Numbered from the stretch's first letter, positions 23,167 to 35,900 are shown. The stretch: DNA of 64,000 nt from Aspidapion aeneum (GCA_963576565.1 OY755044.1:46051235-46115234), one strand, 5' to 3'. Notes: generated by a model from the letters alone, not told the origin. Numbers and translations: made by a program.

Positions 23167-24074
23167 GGGGAAAGGGGGGCAAAATGGGGTACGCGGGTAA
23201 AACGGGATATCGCAGTTTTAAGTAAATAGCGCAAAAATAAAACCTCTTAATATGAGATGTTTTATCCTTATGACTGGTTCAACTCTCTACAATATGATTG
23301 GTGCCGGTCGGCTGAGCTTTAGTTGGTTTTTGCTTAACATGTGATGTTGTGCGCTGTTTATTGTAAAAATAGCATTTTGTGACGCTAAGTACATTTTTTA
23401 TCAGAGTTTTCAAAATTTTGTTTACATTGAACAATTAGTGTGTTTATTTATAATTCGTAATTAAACGCATCGCCCGTAAAATTAGTTCTTTACTATGTAT
23501 GAATTTTGTTTAAATTTAACTGGTGGTTTGGGCCTAAACGGGGTTCTTTCATAGGGGCAAAATATTATACCTACCCCATTTTGCCCAAAAATTTTTTTTG
23601 TTTTTTGGTAGTATCACTGAAAGTCGTATTTTATGATGTCTTTGCAAAAAATTGACGCAAAATTCGTGTAGGAGTGTCGACAGCGATGACTTGGTCGCTG
23701 TAATTCTTTATAAATTTTGTAATTACTAAATTTAATTTATATAAATGTATTTACATTATATTACAACTTTTTATTTTTTTAATAAGTATTTTTAACTTGT
23801 TTAGTATTTTAATAAAGAAAACTGGTCTTACAAAAATATTGATTCTAAATTACAAAACCGCCCCGTCCGCCTCTTTTTCCACATAGGCACTCCATTTTAG
23901 CAAAGGCAACTTTTTACAACAATAATAGTATAGGAGAGTTCTAAATCGTTTAAACTGAAAACTAGAACATAAAGATCTAGCCAACTTAATTCCAAATGAC
24001 GAACGCAATGGTGACCATTTAATAGGAGAAATAAGCCTATAAAATTAAGTATCACATTTTGCTCCCCTTTCCCC
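23167..24074. mobile_element. TA element J, complete copy 2
   Basis: 908 bp between TA dinucleotides. The left end is GGGGAAAGGGGGGCAAAATG; the right end is its inverse, CATTTTGCTCCCCTTTCCCC. The left half is highly similar to 21979-22505. The TA target and CAAAATG ends resemble the 45131 element, which carries pogo-type transposase remnants, so a pogo/mariner-type origin is likely. Confidence 0.75.
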
Positions 24075-24869
24075 TAATTAGACGTTCTACCTGTACATTT
24101 TGATGTGTAGACAGGTCAGACAATGGTTTTTGCGTGGCATTTTTGAAATTCTATAAAAATATATTTCTTATAAATGTTGGACAAAAATTTTGCTTTCCTC
24201 ATCAACCATGTTTTTAAAATTTTTATTTTTATAAAGAGTATGTATACATATTTTTAAAAAATTGTACTTTAAAAATCTGCTGCCAGAAGGATATTATTAA
24301 TTTACTAAAAATGCATTTCTTCGAGAAAAACTCAAACTCAAAAAAAGCATGTTAGTCTTAACAAAAGTTTTTGTCTAATATTTTTAAAGCACTCTAGGCT
24401 AAATTAAACAAATAAACATATAAAAATATATATTAATCAAAAATATAAATAATGTATAAGTTTAAAAATAAAAAATTTTTTAAAGTTCAGTGTGACACGT
24501 CATTTTAAAGAAAATTTCATACTCATTTCAAAAATCAAATAAAAATATGGTCACTCCATAATAAAAACACTGCAATATCTCAAAAACCAAATAATTAAAG
24601 ATGAAATTAACTTTTACAGGTGGATTGTTTAAAAAATTAGGTAAAAAAGCTTCAACGTTCGTTCTTTTTCAAATCATCAGCAGTTTACCAAACCTGAGTT
24701 TTAACAAACTAGTATAAAAAAGGGTTACGTTCGTATTATTTTATAGTTTTAGGTAGAGCCAAAGAATAATACCGTTTAACTTTTTTAACATTTTTAATTT
24801 TATTATGTAAACTCCTCATCCTTTTCAACGCAGCTTTGTTGCATATTATACGGTGAGCTTTAACCTTAG

Positions 24870-25260
24870 ATAACCTAAGTACCAGGTTCGAAACAAATCG
24901 GTTTATAAATAGGATAGTCTATAGGATTTTGGGTCCGCCGTGCAAGTTTTTTTTTGTTTGAGTCAGAAATCTTAATTATCGGCTTTATACACCGCAGAGT
25001 TCCAGATTTATTACATATCGGTTCATAAATAGAAATCTCTGCCCTTTTGGACCCGTCATGTAAGTTTTAAGTTTGATTTCATTTCACTAAAGTTCCAAAT
25101 TTAATTTTTAAATAAAATTTAAGTCATTTCCAAATAAAATTTAAGTCAAAAATCATATTTAGCGACCATTAACAGCATTTTCATACTTACCGGTTTATAA
25201 ATAGGAAACTTCGCCATTTCGGATTCGCCATTTTGATTGATAATTACTTCTTTCTCATTT
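24870..25260 (+). repeat. Degenerate tandem repeat
   Basis: Three blocks of about 130-150 bp. Each has a CGGTTTATAAATAG or GGTTCATAAATAG segment followed by a GGNTCCGCCNTNNAAGTTT-like segment. A related piece is found in the GC-rich TIR element near 34990-35045. Confidence 0.55.
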
Positions 25261-25459
25261 CAAAGCAAAATATTGTAACAAAACCTATTTTTCTAATTTT
25301 GGTCAAAAATCAGATTCGGGAGCCCACTGTGCAGCGCTATGAGTTGGACAGCAATAAAAAATAAGCTGTGTTTTAAAAAGACATGCAAATTAGTATGTTC
25401 CAAAATTACAATTTATGTCGGGGTACAAATGTCAACCTACGTCACGAGTCAGCGCCTAA

Positions 25460-25692
25460 TTCTTTATAAATTCTTTATAAATTTTGTAAATAATAAATTA
25501 TTATAAATGTATATTTCATTTCAATTTTTAATATTGATTTTGAATAATATAACCGCCACACCCATTTTTTTTTCAAATAATAGTATGATGCAGTGGTAAA
25601 TCGCTTAAACTGAAAATTAAAACATAAAGATAACATATTTAGCCAACTTAGTTTCAAATGATGATCAAGAAATAAAACTTGAAAATTAAGTA
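25460..25692 (+). mobile_element. TA element J, copy 1, right half
   Basis: Resumes J after the TAA duplication (TTCTTTATAAATTTTGTAA, later AAACTGAAAATTAAAACATAAAG). The terminal repeat itself is lost near 25692. Confidence 0.6.
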
Positions 25693-26590
25693 CTCCAGGG
25701 AGGCATTTCTCCAACAAAAGTGTTCCTAAATTATGTTATCAATGCTACTATAAGACTCGCTATGAACTGTCGTTTTTAGATAACGGCACGTCTGATCTGT
25801 ATTTTTTTTTTTAATTTCGCATTATAAAAATAAATTTTGGGATTTTTTTGCACTTCACTAAAAATAATTGACTGCATTTTTTAAAGTTCGTAGGAAAAAA
25901 ATATTATAACATTGCTGAGACAGTAAAGTAGGCTTATAAACTTTTGTTAATATAAAAAATCCGTTTGCTTGATTTTTTGAATTTTTAGCTCTTTAAGACA
26001 ACTTTGGAATTTCCCAAATTTGGTAATATAAGCTACTTACCTTTAGCAAAGAAAATCAAAATTATTTAATTAAATTCATACGTAAAGTCCAATAATCTTA
26101 TACCTAGATTTAGAGGTACTTTAAAAAATACATTTTTAACAGAAATGGCATTAATTAATTTTGGAAATTCCAGACTACTTAAAAATAAGGACACTGTCCC
26201 AGAAAGAATGCATTGTATCGACCCTCTTGATAGTTGATTAAATAACAGTTAGCTGTTATAATTAAGTCAATTTTTTTTTACAGAAATAACATTAACGCAA
26301 AAAAGTATTTTTCGTTAATGTTATTATATAATATAAAATTAAACAAATCTAAATTAAACGTTTTGAAAATTAGGATTTTAAATCTGGGCCACTATTTTAA
26401 ATTGGAAAATGGTGAAGAATTTTTCTATAGTAAACTAGCCTATAGTTAATAAAAGCCATATCCTTTTCAATTAAAAAAGTTTGATGAATATTTTTTAGTT
26501 TAAGTTGGTATTGTTGGTGTCTCGCGAGTGTCTGTTGTAGGCTTCAAATTCTGTCACGAGGTACCTTGATGACTTCTTCTTGGCCACTGG
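25693..26590. other. AT-rich spacer
   Basis: Mostly unassignable. The last ~90 bp (26510-26598) is GC-richer and belongs to the target hit by three MITEs. Confidence 0.5.
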
Positions 26591-26598
26591 CTTGGCAA

Positions 26599-27876
26599 CA
26601 GGGTTGGATGGGACAGGCGGGCAAATGCCCGGTGGGCCGGTACAATTTAGGGCCGGTTGGGCCACAGGCACGAAGTACCTATTCCAAATTATTAATATTT
26701 ATTTTTGTATATTTGACAAACTAATTTAATCATTAAACATTTAAGTTTAAAAAATCTGTATGTAGTAACTCCAGGCCTGCGTTACTCGTTTGATTGTTAC
26801 AATTACTTTTATATTGAAATCAGTATAATGTATCAAGGAGATAATCTAATTAATAATCTCTTTACAATACCAACATCCAGATTTGGGGATTAAAAAAATG
26901 TAATAATAATATTGTCCATTTTTTTTCTTATTTGTGTTGCTGTTGTGAAATCTCTTTTAACACACTTTGTTGACTATTTTGGTGGGGATTGATCCCCATG
27001 ATCTCCCCCTTCGGTACAGCCTTACCAATATCTCATATCTTAGTTGCGAAAGATCATTTTTGGTGCTAAAATACATAAAAAATCTAAGAAATCGGTTAAC
27101 GGATTGAAAAATCAGTATTGGGTCCAATTCACATTAAGGAGATCATAGATAAAATTGCAGCATCAAGTTCATTATTAAAAAAGTCGTTACCATATAAAAA
27201 CTTGGCATACCTGCTCTGCCCCGGTAGTTAAAAGGGCGCAAGTAACGAAAGTGTGGTTCAGAAAAAAATACTTCAAAGTTTTAATTGTTCATAAAGGCAG
27301 TACTACAGTTACTGCTATTTGTTTTTTTTTAATTATTTTTTTTAAATTTTATTACATAGGACATGATGGAAAATCTGTCGAGACCAAAAACCTAAATTCG
27401 AAAAAAAAAAATACTTGCAGCCTTTTAACTAACGGGGGCAGTGCTGTTGTATGTTGAAATTTTCTACGTTTTTATTTTTTTTTTTAATTTTCATTTTGTG
27501 AAAAAATTAGATATTAATTATGTTAATAGGTACTTCGTGTTTAATATAGGCATACAGAATATAAAACTTTACAAAAATATCTAGAGCAGTGTCACAGATA
27601 TTAATAAAAAAGGAGATTTTCTGAAAGTCTTTAAACACCTTGTATCTCACAATCTAGGTGTTTAGGACATGCATATATAAGAAGTTTTTTTTTCTCAAAA
27701 TGCAAATTACATCCTTTAAAATTAGCACGTTATTTAATAACAAAACCTCCATAATATCAAAAACAAAAATAACACAATATGGCTTCGTTTTCTTTGCCGT
27801 AAAATTTTTGTGCCGAAGCGAGGGCCGAATTAAAAAAAATTGTCAGGGCCGGTTTGTTTGAGCCCATCCAACCCTG
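26599..27876. mobile_element. hAT-type MITE with CTTGGCAA duplication
   Basis: Starts CAGGGTTGGATGGG and ends CCCATCCAACCCTG, with GGGCCGG sequences subterminal on both sides. A perfect 8-bp duplication CTTGGCAA lies at 26591-26598 and 27877-27884. An 8-bp TSD with CAGGG ends fits hAT. No transposase in 1,278 bp. Confidence 0.9.
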
Positions 27877-27908
27877 CTTGGCAAGTAGGGCCGTTCTCGA
27901 CTCCTATA

Positions 27909-28162
27909 CTGCCGTCCTTAGTAAGACCCACCTATCTATGTTTTCACTTATTTCGAGAAAAGCGAGTTTAAAGTTTAAATGCTTGCTAAGAGTTACATAA
28001 TAATATATTTTTTTTGTTGGTAAATGTTTATGGGTTTCTAATAGCAATATCTAAGTAATAAAACAAAAAAAAGTTACAAATTATTACCTATTTGAAGCCA
28101 TTTTCGGTCCTAAGTCATTTTTGATTTTTTTGCAGATAGGTGGATCTTTCTTAGGACGGCAG
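27909..28162. mobile_element. Short MITE with TATA flanks
   Basis: 254 bp with the left end CTGCCGTCCTTAGTAAGACC inverted at the right end (AGGACGGCAG). TATA stands on both sides, so the TSD is TA or TATA. No coding capacity. Confidence 0.8.
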
Positions 28163-28176
28163 TATATACGTGAATA

Positions 28177-28847
28177 CCAAATACGTTAGAGCATAAATAT
28201 AGGGCATACTCATGCATTCTCACACTCGATGCTTGACTCCCAATTAATTCTTAATGTTCCTTTTTCGGGTAGGCAGGATTTCGGTTACTGCGCATGCGTC
28301 AGTTTTGGTGGTTTTGAAACATACTCCGTTACGTCACTACATTATTGGACAATTGTTAAAAATTTTGGGTTATTTCTATTATTTTTTTCTCTAAAAACTA
28401 GTTGATTGTGTGAAAATTTATCAAATTGTAGATTAAAATTTTAGTTTTTCTAAATATAATTGTTCAATTTATTGTGGACACCATGAGGAGTGTTTAGGTA
28501 AACCGCTCTTACTTTTATTAACAAGTTATAAAGCAAAATACAAGTACTTACCGACAGAATAGCACTCCCTTACCCGGACATTTTTCCACAAACCGCACAT
28601 GTTTTGCGTGAATTATTCCCCATTTTTTACAAAAAAAAAACATAATTTTACACGACAAATTCAAAACACCGCAAACTGTAAATAAACAGCGAATATGGCG
28701 TCCACCCACACAGCAGCTGTTTGTCTACCTTACGCGCACTTGAAAATTCGCGTCTGCGTATTTTAATTTGCTTTTGTTTCCAAAGCAAGATAAGGGTGCT
28801 TAAATTTTCGATTTTTTGAACATGTATTTATGCTCTAACGTATTTGG
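28177..28847. mobile_element. MITE with TGAATA duplication
   Basis: 671 bp with the terminal repeat CCAAATACGTTAGAGCATAA inverted at the right end. TGAATA lies directly outside both ends (28171-28176 and 28848-28853). The superfamily is not clear from a 6-bp TSD. Confidence 0.8.
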
Positions 28848-28853
28848 TGAATA

Positions 28854-30300
28854 TGTATCAGCAGGACAACGTCTTTCCATGTCCGTCCCAATAACCATCT
28901 AACTCTGGTCGCTTTTGGTCGTTCTACGAATTTTTTGGTCTGCCTTCATGTTCCTGTTTGTCAGGAATTTTTTATTATATCAGGTAAATATCTACTCATA
29001 AAGTTTACCGGATGTTTGTAGATAAACCAACAGTCTTCTGCACATCAAATAGTAGTGGAAGTCGTCTCTCGATTGAAGATAGTAATTTTCAGTAATATTT
29101 GACCATGATATCATATTTTATTCTGTGGTAGTGACTCTGAGGTCTTATTCTTTTATTAAAGGAAAGACAATGTTCTTGCTTTCCCGGGAGTGATCCTAAG
29201 ATATTATGTTCCCTGGAATCAAATTTTCCTATTATTGAATATCGAGGAGGGAACGCAATCGGGGAGCGGTACAGTGCACTAGATTACTTTTGTAGTGAGT
29301 TAGGGATTCTTGAGTTAGAGGAAGCTTATCTTTGTAGTTATTGATAGTGCTGAGCTTCTACTAGGTCGAACCATAAATTGTGAAACCGTAGCAACAACTT
29401 GAATGATTAAAGTTTTGGATAACCGAAACATCTGCACAGACTTTCAGTCGGAAACCCTAGAAGCGTTGCTTTGGCGTAATATCACTCTTCCAATATTCAA
29501 TGCTGCCCCCGCCTCGTTTATGTCTTCGATTAGTATCTCATTCAGGATAATATGCACATTTTGCATATCCCATTCTTCACTTATCTTTTATTTGGGGCAT
29601 GCGCAATTACCTGGTTTAAACTTTATCCCATACTAAAGGATAATGTTTGACCTTACTTGTGTTCGAATAACACAGGCTACTAATTCCTTTATTTAAAGAC
29701 AGTATTGCTGCGCATAACATTATGACAAAATGTAAATTTAAAATATTGTTGATACCAGGCATTTATTTCAAGAGCTACATTTTATTCCAATTATTGAAAA
29801 TTATTCGTGTGTTGTTTGGCAACCGTGTTTACCGACTAACCAAAACTCATGAATGTTATGTGACGTGTATAAAAAAAGAAGAAGAAGTACACAGTACACA
29901 GACCTAATCCTATACTTTTTTGGCGGTCTTTCACTGGTATTGGTTTTACTCCTTTTCATGTGATCAAGATCAGTCATGAGTATTTTCAGTAACCTTATTC
30001 AAAATCCATTAGAATGATTAAAAATCAAGTAAATTAAGGTGGCAAACATAAGTTGCCGATTCTAGAAACAGGTAGCACATTAGAGGATGCTTTGTCATAA
30101 TGTAAGGTGATTATCACCCCTTTTTGTGACATACAAAGCAAAGATAAATATACAGCGCCATAATAAGCAGATCAGGTTTTTCCAAATTTTTGGGTGGGTG
30201 GGAAAGATTTATAATCCCTAGGATTTGATGGAAGTCATGTAACAGTTTTTGCAAAGTGTAAACTGTTCTTAAACCCTAAAAAAATAACACTTGTGTGATA
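28854..30300. other. Unassigned sequence
   Basis: Moderately GC-richer than its surroundings at 28860-29000 and 29400-29640, but no domain is recognised on either strand. The first part continues the target of the three upstream MITEs. Confidence 0.4.
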
Positions 30301-31600
30301 AATAGATTAAATAGGGGAAGGTTGGAACGGCACAGAAAAGAAAATTATATTTCATGAGATTTCGTAGGTAGTTCTACTACTTTTTAGTGAAATCTTATAA
30401 ACTTAAAAAATACATAATAATATATTTAAACTGTTGAAAGTTCCAGAAAATGGTATTTAATAATCCGCAGAAAATACTTACGAGATCTAATGAACTTTCA
30501 CCAGTTTTGTTAGCATTTATTTTTTATTGTTTCCAGAAATATACATTTCTATAACAAGAGGATCGCTCCTATAAAATTTAAAAAATTAACAAATTATTCT
30601 ATTTTTAAATTACTTCTCACATGGGCGCACCCAGAGGGGGGCCTCGGGACCCACGTTCCCCAAGCCTAAATTTTTTACAGCTATTTTGACATATGTTATG
30701 AATAAGAAAATAAAATAGCATATCAAATCCGAGTTAAATCTGTCAAAAGTTGACGAGATTTCACAAGAAACAATTATGATCTGCGTCAAATCCCTAGCAG
30801 AAGAGGTGTTTATTAATCCGCAGAAGATACTTACGAGATCTTATGAAACTTTACGAGTTTTTGTCAGTATATTATTAGGGGCATATCCGCGTTATGTCTC
30901 ACAAACTTTCTCAAGTTTCTATTTATAAAATCTCTTGAAATCTCATAGAAAATAGTTGTTCGTTGGTAAAAACTCTTAAAGCTTGAAACTCATAAAATCT
31001 TTTAAAATCTCATAGAAAGAATAAAAAAATTTACTAGTGAAATCTTATAAATCCTTACCGATAAACTTAGTTTAAAACTCTTTTAAACTGGATCCTAATT
31101 TAAAACACTATTCAAATAGGTACCAAAACTTGTCAGTTATTATAAAAAAAATTGAAATATTAAAAAATTGAAAGTTTTACTTCTTAAATATGGACACTCA
31201 AAATCTTTTAAATACAAATAAAAAATAAAACAAATTGGTTAGTCAAATTTTTAAAAGTCGCTCAAAACTGCTTAGGTTCGGTTCAATTCAACTATTCAAC
31301 TCGTTAAATACTGATAACATCTTGTCATCAATTTATGCCTCATATAAACCAATAAAATCTTGTCAATGTCTTCGCGCTAAAAATTTTCTCCTCTCAAGAT
31401 CTTTTAAATTCTTTTAACTTTACAACAGCTAGAATTCAGATTTATAAAGCCTAATCAGATCTCGTCAGTTTTCATATGGCATAAATTGTTACCTGGTCAA
31501 TACTCGTCAACTCAATTAACTCTCGTAAAATCTGGTTAAGATTTTTAACAGATTCCAAGTGGTTTTTTTTGACAGACAGATAAAGGTTTCATCAATTCCT
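30300..31600. repeat. Degenerate short-repeat field (AAATCTC/TAAAATC)
   Basis: Many imperfect copies of AAATCTCTTGAAATCTCATAG-like text. A direct repeat with AATCCGCAGAANATACTTAC at about 30460 and again at 30815 marks a ~358-bp higher-order period. No gene. Confidence 0.5.
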
Positions 31601-31663
31601 GATCAAATCTAGAAAACGTATTTTCTCAAAAATATTATCTTGTTTTAAAGCAAGTTCCAACAA

Positions 31664-32925
31664 TATCTGAGGGCACGGCAGTGCCTCGCCAAGTTCGCGC
31701 GCCGTAACCATCTTTTCTTGAAACATTTCAGCCGATATTTGACCTACCTAAAACTCTACTTCGGAATGAGCTACGAATCTCAAACAGTGCACAGTCGTAG
31801 ATCTCCATGGAGTTAACAACCCCTCCACGTTTCACGGAATTCCATAAAGTAGTAAAGTAGTTAAGAAATTTCAAAAAACGTCGAAATTGCCACTCACTGA
31901 CTCACTCACTCATTAAAGATCATCAATATTCTACTGTACTTCCAGACATGCTACAAAGCTGAAATTTGGCAGACTGATAGAAATTATGACCAAACCCCTG
32001 CAAAAAATCAAAAAACCTAAAAATTTTAATTTACTCCCCTCTCCTATACATCTAAAGTTATGTAAAAGTAGCATCGCCCACTTCCAGAAATGCTAAAAGT
32101 TGAGCTTTGGCAGACTGATAGGAACTATGATAAAACTATAGAAAAATATCAAAAAACCCCAAAATTTTAATTTACTCCCCTCCCCTATATATTTAAAGTT
32201 ATGTAAAAGTAGCATTGCCCACTTCCACAAATGCTAGAGAGTTGAGCTTTGGCAGACTGATAGGAACTATGATAAAACTATAGCAAAAAATTAAAACACA
32301 CCAAAATTCTAATTTACTTCCCTCCCCTATAAATGTAAAGTTAAGTAAACGTAACATTGCCCATTTACAGACATGCTAGAGAGCTGAGCTTTGGAAGACC
32401 GATAGTAACTGTGATAAAGTTATAGAAAAAATTCTAATTTACTTCCTTCCCCTATAAATGTAAACTTATGTAAAAGTAACACTGCCCAGTTCCAGAAACG
32501 CTAGAGAGCTGAGCATTGGAAGACTGATAGGAATAAAACTATAGGATAAAATTTAAAAACACGACAATTTTAATTTATTTCCCTCCTCTATACATGTAAA
32601 GTTATGTAAAAGTAACATTGTGCACTTTCAGAAACACTAGAGAGCTGAGATTTGGAAGGTTGATAGGAACTACGATAAAACCAGAGAAAAAAGTAGAAAC
32701 CTCAAAAATTTAAGTAAGGTATTGCAAAAGTTTTGAACAATATTCCGCATATTTTACTGCTTTAAAAATTAAGTATTATCCAATTCCTTTAAAAAAGAAG
32801 TGAAAACATAACAAAAACATTTCATGTAAAAAAAAGCCAAGTACGCGAAAATGGCATACCGTAAAAAGAATTGAGATAAAAGTAAAGCCAAGTTCTCCAA
32901 TACAAATTTCAAAATGAAAACATTA
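31664..32925 (+). mobile_element. Family F repeat, copy 1
   Basis: Starts ATCTGAGGGCACGGCAGTGC, continues through a CACTCACTCACTCAT block, then about five tandem units of roughly 142 bp. Each unit carries CCCCTCCCCTATA, AAAGTTATGTAAAAGTA, GCCCACTTCC and GAGCTTTGGCAGACTGATAG. It ends in a block with GCCAAGTACGCGAAAATGGC and TACAAATTTCAAAATGAAA. Other copies are at 39618-41132 (inverse), 41771-45118 and 63907. No protein is encoded. Confidence 0.8.
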
Positions 32926-33394
32926 AATTTAATATATTATATATTTTTTTCTGTAGGGTACGTCCTGCTTGCTCTTCGTGATTAATCAGTCCTCATATTA
33001 AAGGCATATTATTAAATACCAATAAGGTCTAGTTGACAGGCCACAAGCCCTTCTCAAAACAAACATTTAGACTAAATATCTAAATCATCAGGTTTCTCAG
33101 GACCGCCCAAATTTCTTAACTAAACAGTTTTTGGTTTATCGACGCATAATTTTAAAATAATGACGGGGTCTGTTACAACTTTATTTTTAAAATAAATACA
33201 GGGTGAAACTCAACTCTGTCTATTAAATTCCAAATTGTCTTCTTCTTCTCCTTCTTCTCCTTCTCTTGATGTTGTGAGTTACTAAATTCTCAGGTATCAA
33301 ACTCATTAGGAAGAGAGCCCTGTAAGCGAGCCGTTACATTCACTGATACTGTATCAATACTCGCTAGTAGGGACGTGTTACAAACTAGGTTCGT
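32926..33394. other. AT-rich spacer
   Basis: A TTCTTCTCC trinucleotide-type run near 33240-33265. Nothing else is recognised. Confidence 0.5.
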
Positions 33395-33880
33395 GAAAGG
33401 TGGAAAATTAAGATCCACCCAGACAAGACTAAAGCGATAGTCAAGGAAAAGGGGCAATCCGCGAATAGGGCTTTCTCTGGGTGGTCGAAGTATAGCCTGG
33501 CAAAGAAGGAACATGAAATACCTGGGGTTAGTTTTCAACAAGAGTCTAACCTGAATCGAATGCACTTCAAAAAGCAATAAGAGCCCACAGTAGACTATAC
33601 CTCTCGTTAAATATCGAGGCAAGTCGTTCGCCCATACTAACATACGCAGCACCATGCTAGAATAAAGTATGCAAAACTCAAATGGGAAGGCTACAAAGCT
33701 TAGAAAACAGAGTTATCAGCCAGATAGCAGGAGGCCCTTGGTTCGTGCGCATTGTACAAATCAAGAGGGAACTCAACATGGAGGATATCTCACAAACGAT
33801 GCAGGAGCAGAAGAATCGTTTCATGAGACGGGTCGTGGTACAGGATGCGTTCCTGTATATGTCCTTAAGCTACTTTGAAG
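33395..33880 (+). pseudogene. Jockey-type LINE reverse transcriptase C-terminal relic
   Basis: Plus-strand pieces of the region after the polymerase palm: KIHPDKTKAIV, then in another frame NMKYLGLVFNKSL, then ALQKAIRAHSRLYL, SPILTYAAP and a stop. Next come QMGRLQSLENRVISQIAGGP and WFVR. This order (KTKAI, KYLG, LTYAAP, LQ-x-x-ENR, PWFVR) is that of Jockey-clade elements. At least two frameshifts and one in-frame stop (about 33658-33660) show it is dead. No endonuclease or catalytic palm remains. Confidence 0.75.
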
Positions 33881-34759
33881 GATATTCTTTAAGGCAAAGC
33901 GTATTCTTAAAACAATATTCAGATCCTAAGTATATAATTAGTGTTTAAAAAATATTCATTAGGAATTGGCATCGCACATGCATAGCATATACCAAATATG
34001 AACCTGCCAAAAATATCCTTGGATTAAAATGCTAAGAATATTCCGAAATAGAGTAGAAATAATATCGAAAGCAAAACTACTTCAGTTTATGGGGTATTTC
34101 ATAGATGGCGCAACTTGTCAAAAAATTATTATACACCCCATAAGATGAGATTCATAATCATAACGAGAGTGTCACATGTTAAAATCGATAATTTAGTGTT
34201 CTGATGACTGTAGGATAAAACCATTGACTTCTATACCCTACGGGTAGACCCGGCATGGGCCAAAATTGCCATTATATCAAGATTTTATCACAATTGACCA
34301 AATACAAGTAAGAATTTAATGAGCAAAATAGGGATGAAAATAGAATTTCGGTTTGGTGAGTCCGGAAACATGCAACATCGCAAAAATATTCTATTTGCTT
34401 GTCTTGGATAAAAAAGGGCAGTGGCGGCGCAAAATAAAAATTTTGAATTCCACTAGAATTTTTTTATCAACAATTTTCTGTTTGAATAATAAATAATTCA
34501 TGAATACTTACTTGTGTGTGTGTTTACAAAATTCTCTTCAGTAAAAAAAAAGAGTAAAAAGAATTTCTAAGCATGCTAAGTGCAGTGGATGTATTAAAAT
34601 TATTGTTTTCATCTTAGAACTTTACAAATGTTGTACCTTCCAGGTAAAATATTTTCTTTCTTTGAACAAGGGTCTTCTTCAACTCTTCTTTTCTTGGGTG
34701 GACTACAAGTTATGCTCGAGTCAGATGAAATTTCGGAACTAAAAATTTCAATTCGGAAT
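33881..34759. other. Unassigned sequence
   Basis: No gene. A GGCAGTGGCGGCGC near 34429 resembles a hAT terminus without a partner. Confidence 0.45.
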
Positions 34760-35192
34760 GGGACAACCGGGCGCCGGGCCAACTCGGCGCCGCCAACAGG
34801 GCGCCACGCCGGGCCTAATGGGCGCCGGGCCAACTCAGCGCCGGACTATTTTTTTTTCGATAAAATGTGCAGATAAAAACAAAATAAATATGTTATTTAT
34901 ACAAAACTTTCAACATCTATTAAGTCGAGTGTTGAAATTTGGTAGGTGTAGTGTTCTGCGACTTGAAACACCGCCAAGTTCCATATTCGATACATATCGA
35001 TGCATAAATAAGAAAGTCCGCCATTTTGGATCCGCCACTTTAATTTTTTTAAGTTTGTTTTTCATCTGCACATTTTATCAAGAAAAAATATTTTAGTCCG
35101 GCGCCCAGTTGGCTCGGCGTCAAGTTGGCCCGGCGCCCAGTTGGCCTGCCGCCCAGTTGGTGGCGCCGAGTTGGCGGCGCCCAGTTGTCCTA
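34760..35192. mobile_element. TIR element with GC-rich GGCGCC-repeat ends
   Basis: The ~95-bp ends are built of repeated GGGCGCCGGGCCAACT-type modules and are inverted copies of one another (34760-34850 and about 35097-35192). The AT-rich core is itself inverted at its edges (AAATGTGCAGATAAAAAC and TTTCATCTGCACATTTTATC). Outer ends are GGGACAAC and GTTGTCC. Frames translated from the ends (GAGPTRRR type) are by-products. Superfamily unknown. Confidence 0.75.
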
Positions 35193-35498
35193 GACTGCAA
35201 CACATTTCAGGGGTCTGGTACGTTTTACCACCTTTCTTAAAACTACGAAGTTTTTTGAAAAATGATAATTTTAGACCATTTTATAGTGATTTCTAAAAAA
35301 AAAATTGCGGACTATCGTTGATTTTGTTAAAAAAATTGAAATTGAAACATTCTTAAAACCCCATTAAAACCAATACAAATTGCTACAAAAGAAGCATTTT
35401 CTCATTTCAAACTGAAACAAAACGGTCCCTGACGTCTATCAGCTGTCAACAAAAACTTGAAATAACTAAGGTCACTGATCGAAATCGGGTCAGTTTTT
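35193..35498. other. Spacer
   Basis: Nothing recognised. Confidence 0.5.
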
Positions 35499-35672
35499 TT
35501 GGTCCTTTTATGAAAATGCACAATTTTTAAAAAAGCATGAAATTCAAAACAAAATCAAGAAAATTATGATTCCTACATTTTTACAAATAAAAATTAGTTT
35601 TATTGAACATTATATCAATTTTTATTCCTTAAAACACTAAAAATTAATAATTATTTACTTTTTAAAATGTTT
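35499..35672 (+). repeat. 174-bp direct repeat, copy 1
   Basis: Starts TTTTGGTCCTTTTATG and is nearly identical to 35901-36074. With the 228-bp spacer this gives a 402-bp period, so it is probably one and a half units of a tandem repeat or a local duplication. Confidence 0.85.
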
Positions 35673-35900
35673 TCTGCAATGAAGATCAACTGAGGGGGCT
35701 AGCTCCAGTATCTTTGTCATTTAAAGTATACTTACGTCTGTTTCCTTTCTGTACAACATGTCATATTTTTATACTCGCTTATTAATAAAGATGGCGATGT
35801 GCTGATTTTACCTTACAGTGTTCTTTTTTGAGCTCTTAAAAATGGTTCGGTTCGTTTATTAGATTTTTTTCGTACCTTATAGTATTTATTATACGCAAGA

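Larger units (their letters stand above)
22506..25456. mobile_element. Harbinger-like TIR element with TAA duplication
   Basis: The left end GGCGCTGACTGTGACGTCGC and the inverse of the right end (GGCGCTGACTCGTGACGTAG) match, and CCCCGACA follows in both. TAA flanks both sides (22503-22505 and 25457-25459). Element J is continuous once it is removed. A 3-bp TAA target and GGCGC ends suggest the PIF/Harbinger superfamily. It carries a complete J copy and a tandem repeat but no transposase. Confidence 0.7.

Noticed and set aside
33290..33655. 121-codon minus-strand frame
   Set aside because: Shadow of the Jockey-type relic, which reads on the plus strand with recognisable motifs.
34609..35096. 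Proline/arginine-rich frames (GAGPTRRR, ARRPLGPAW)
   Set aside because: Translation of the GGCGCC terminal modules of the TIR element.
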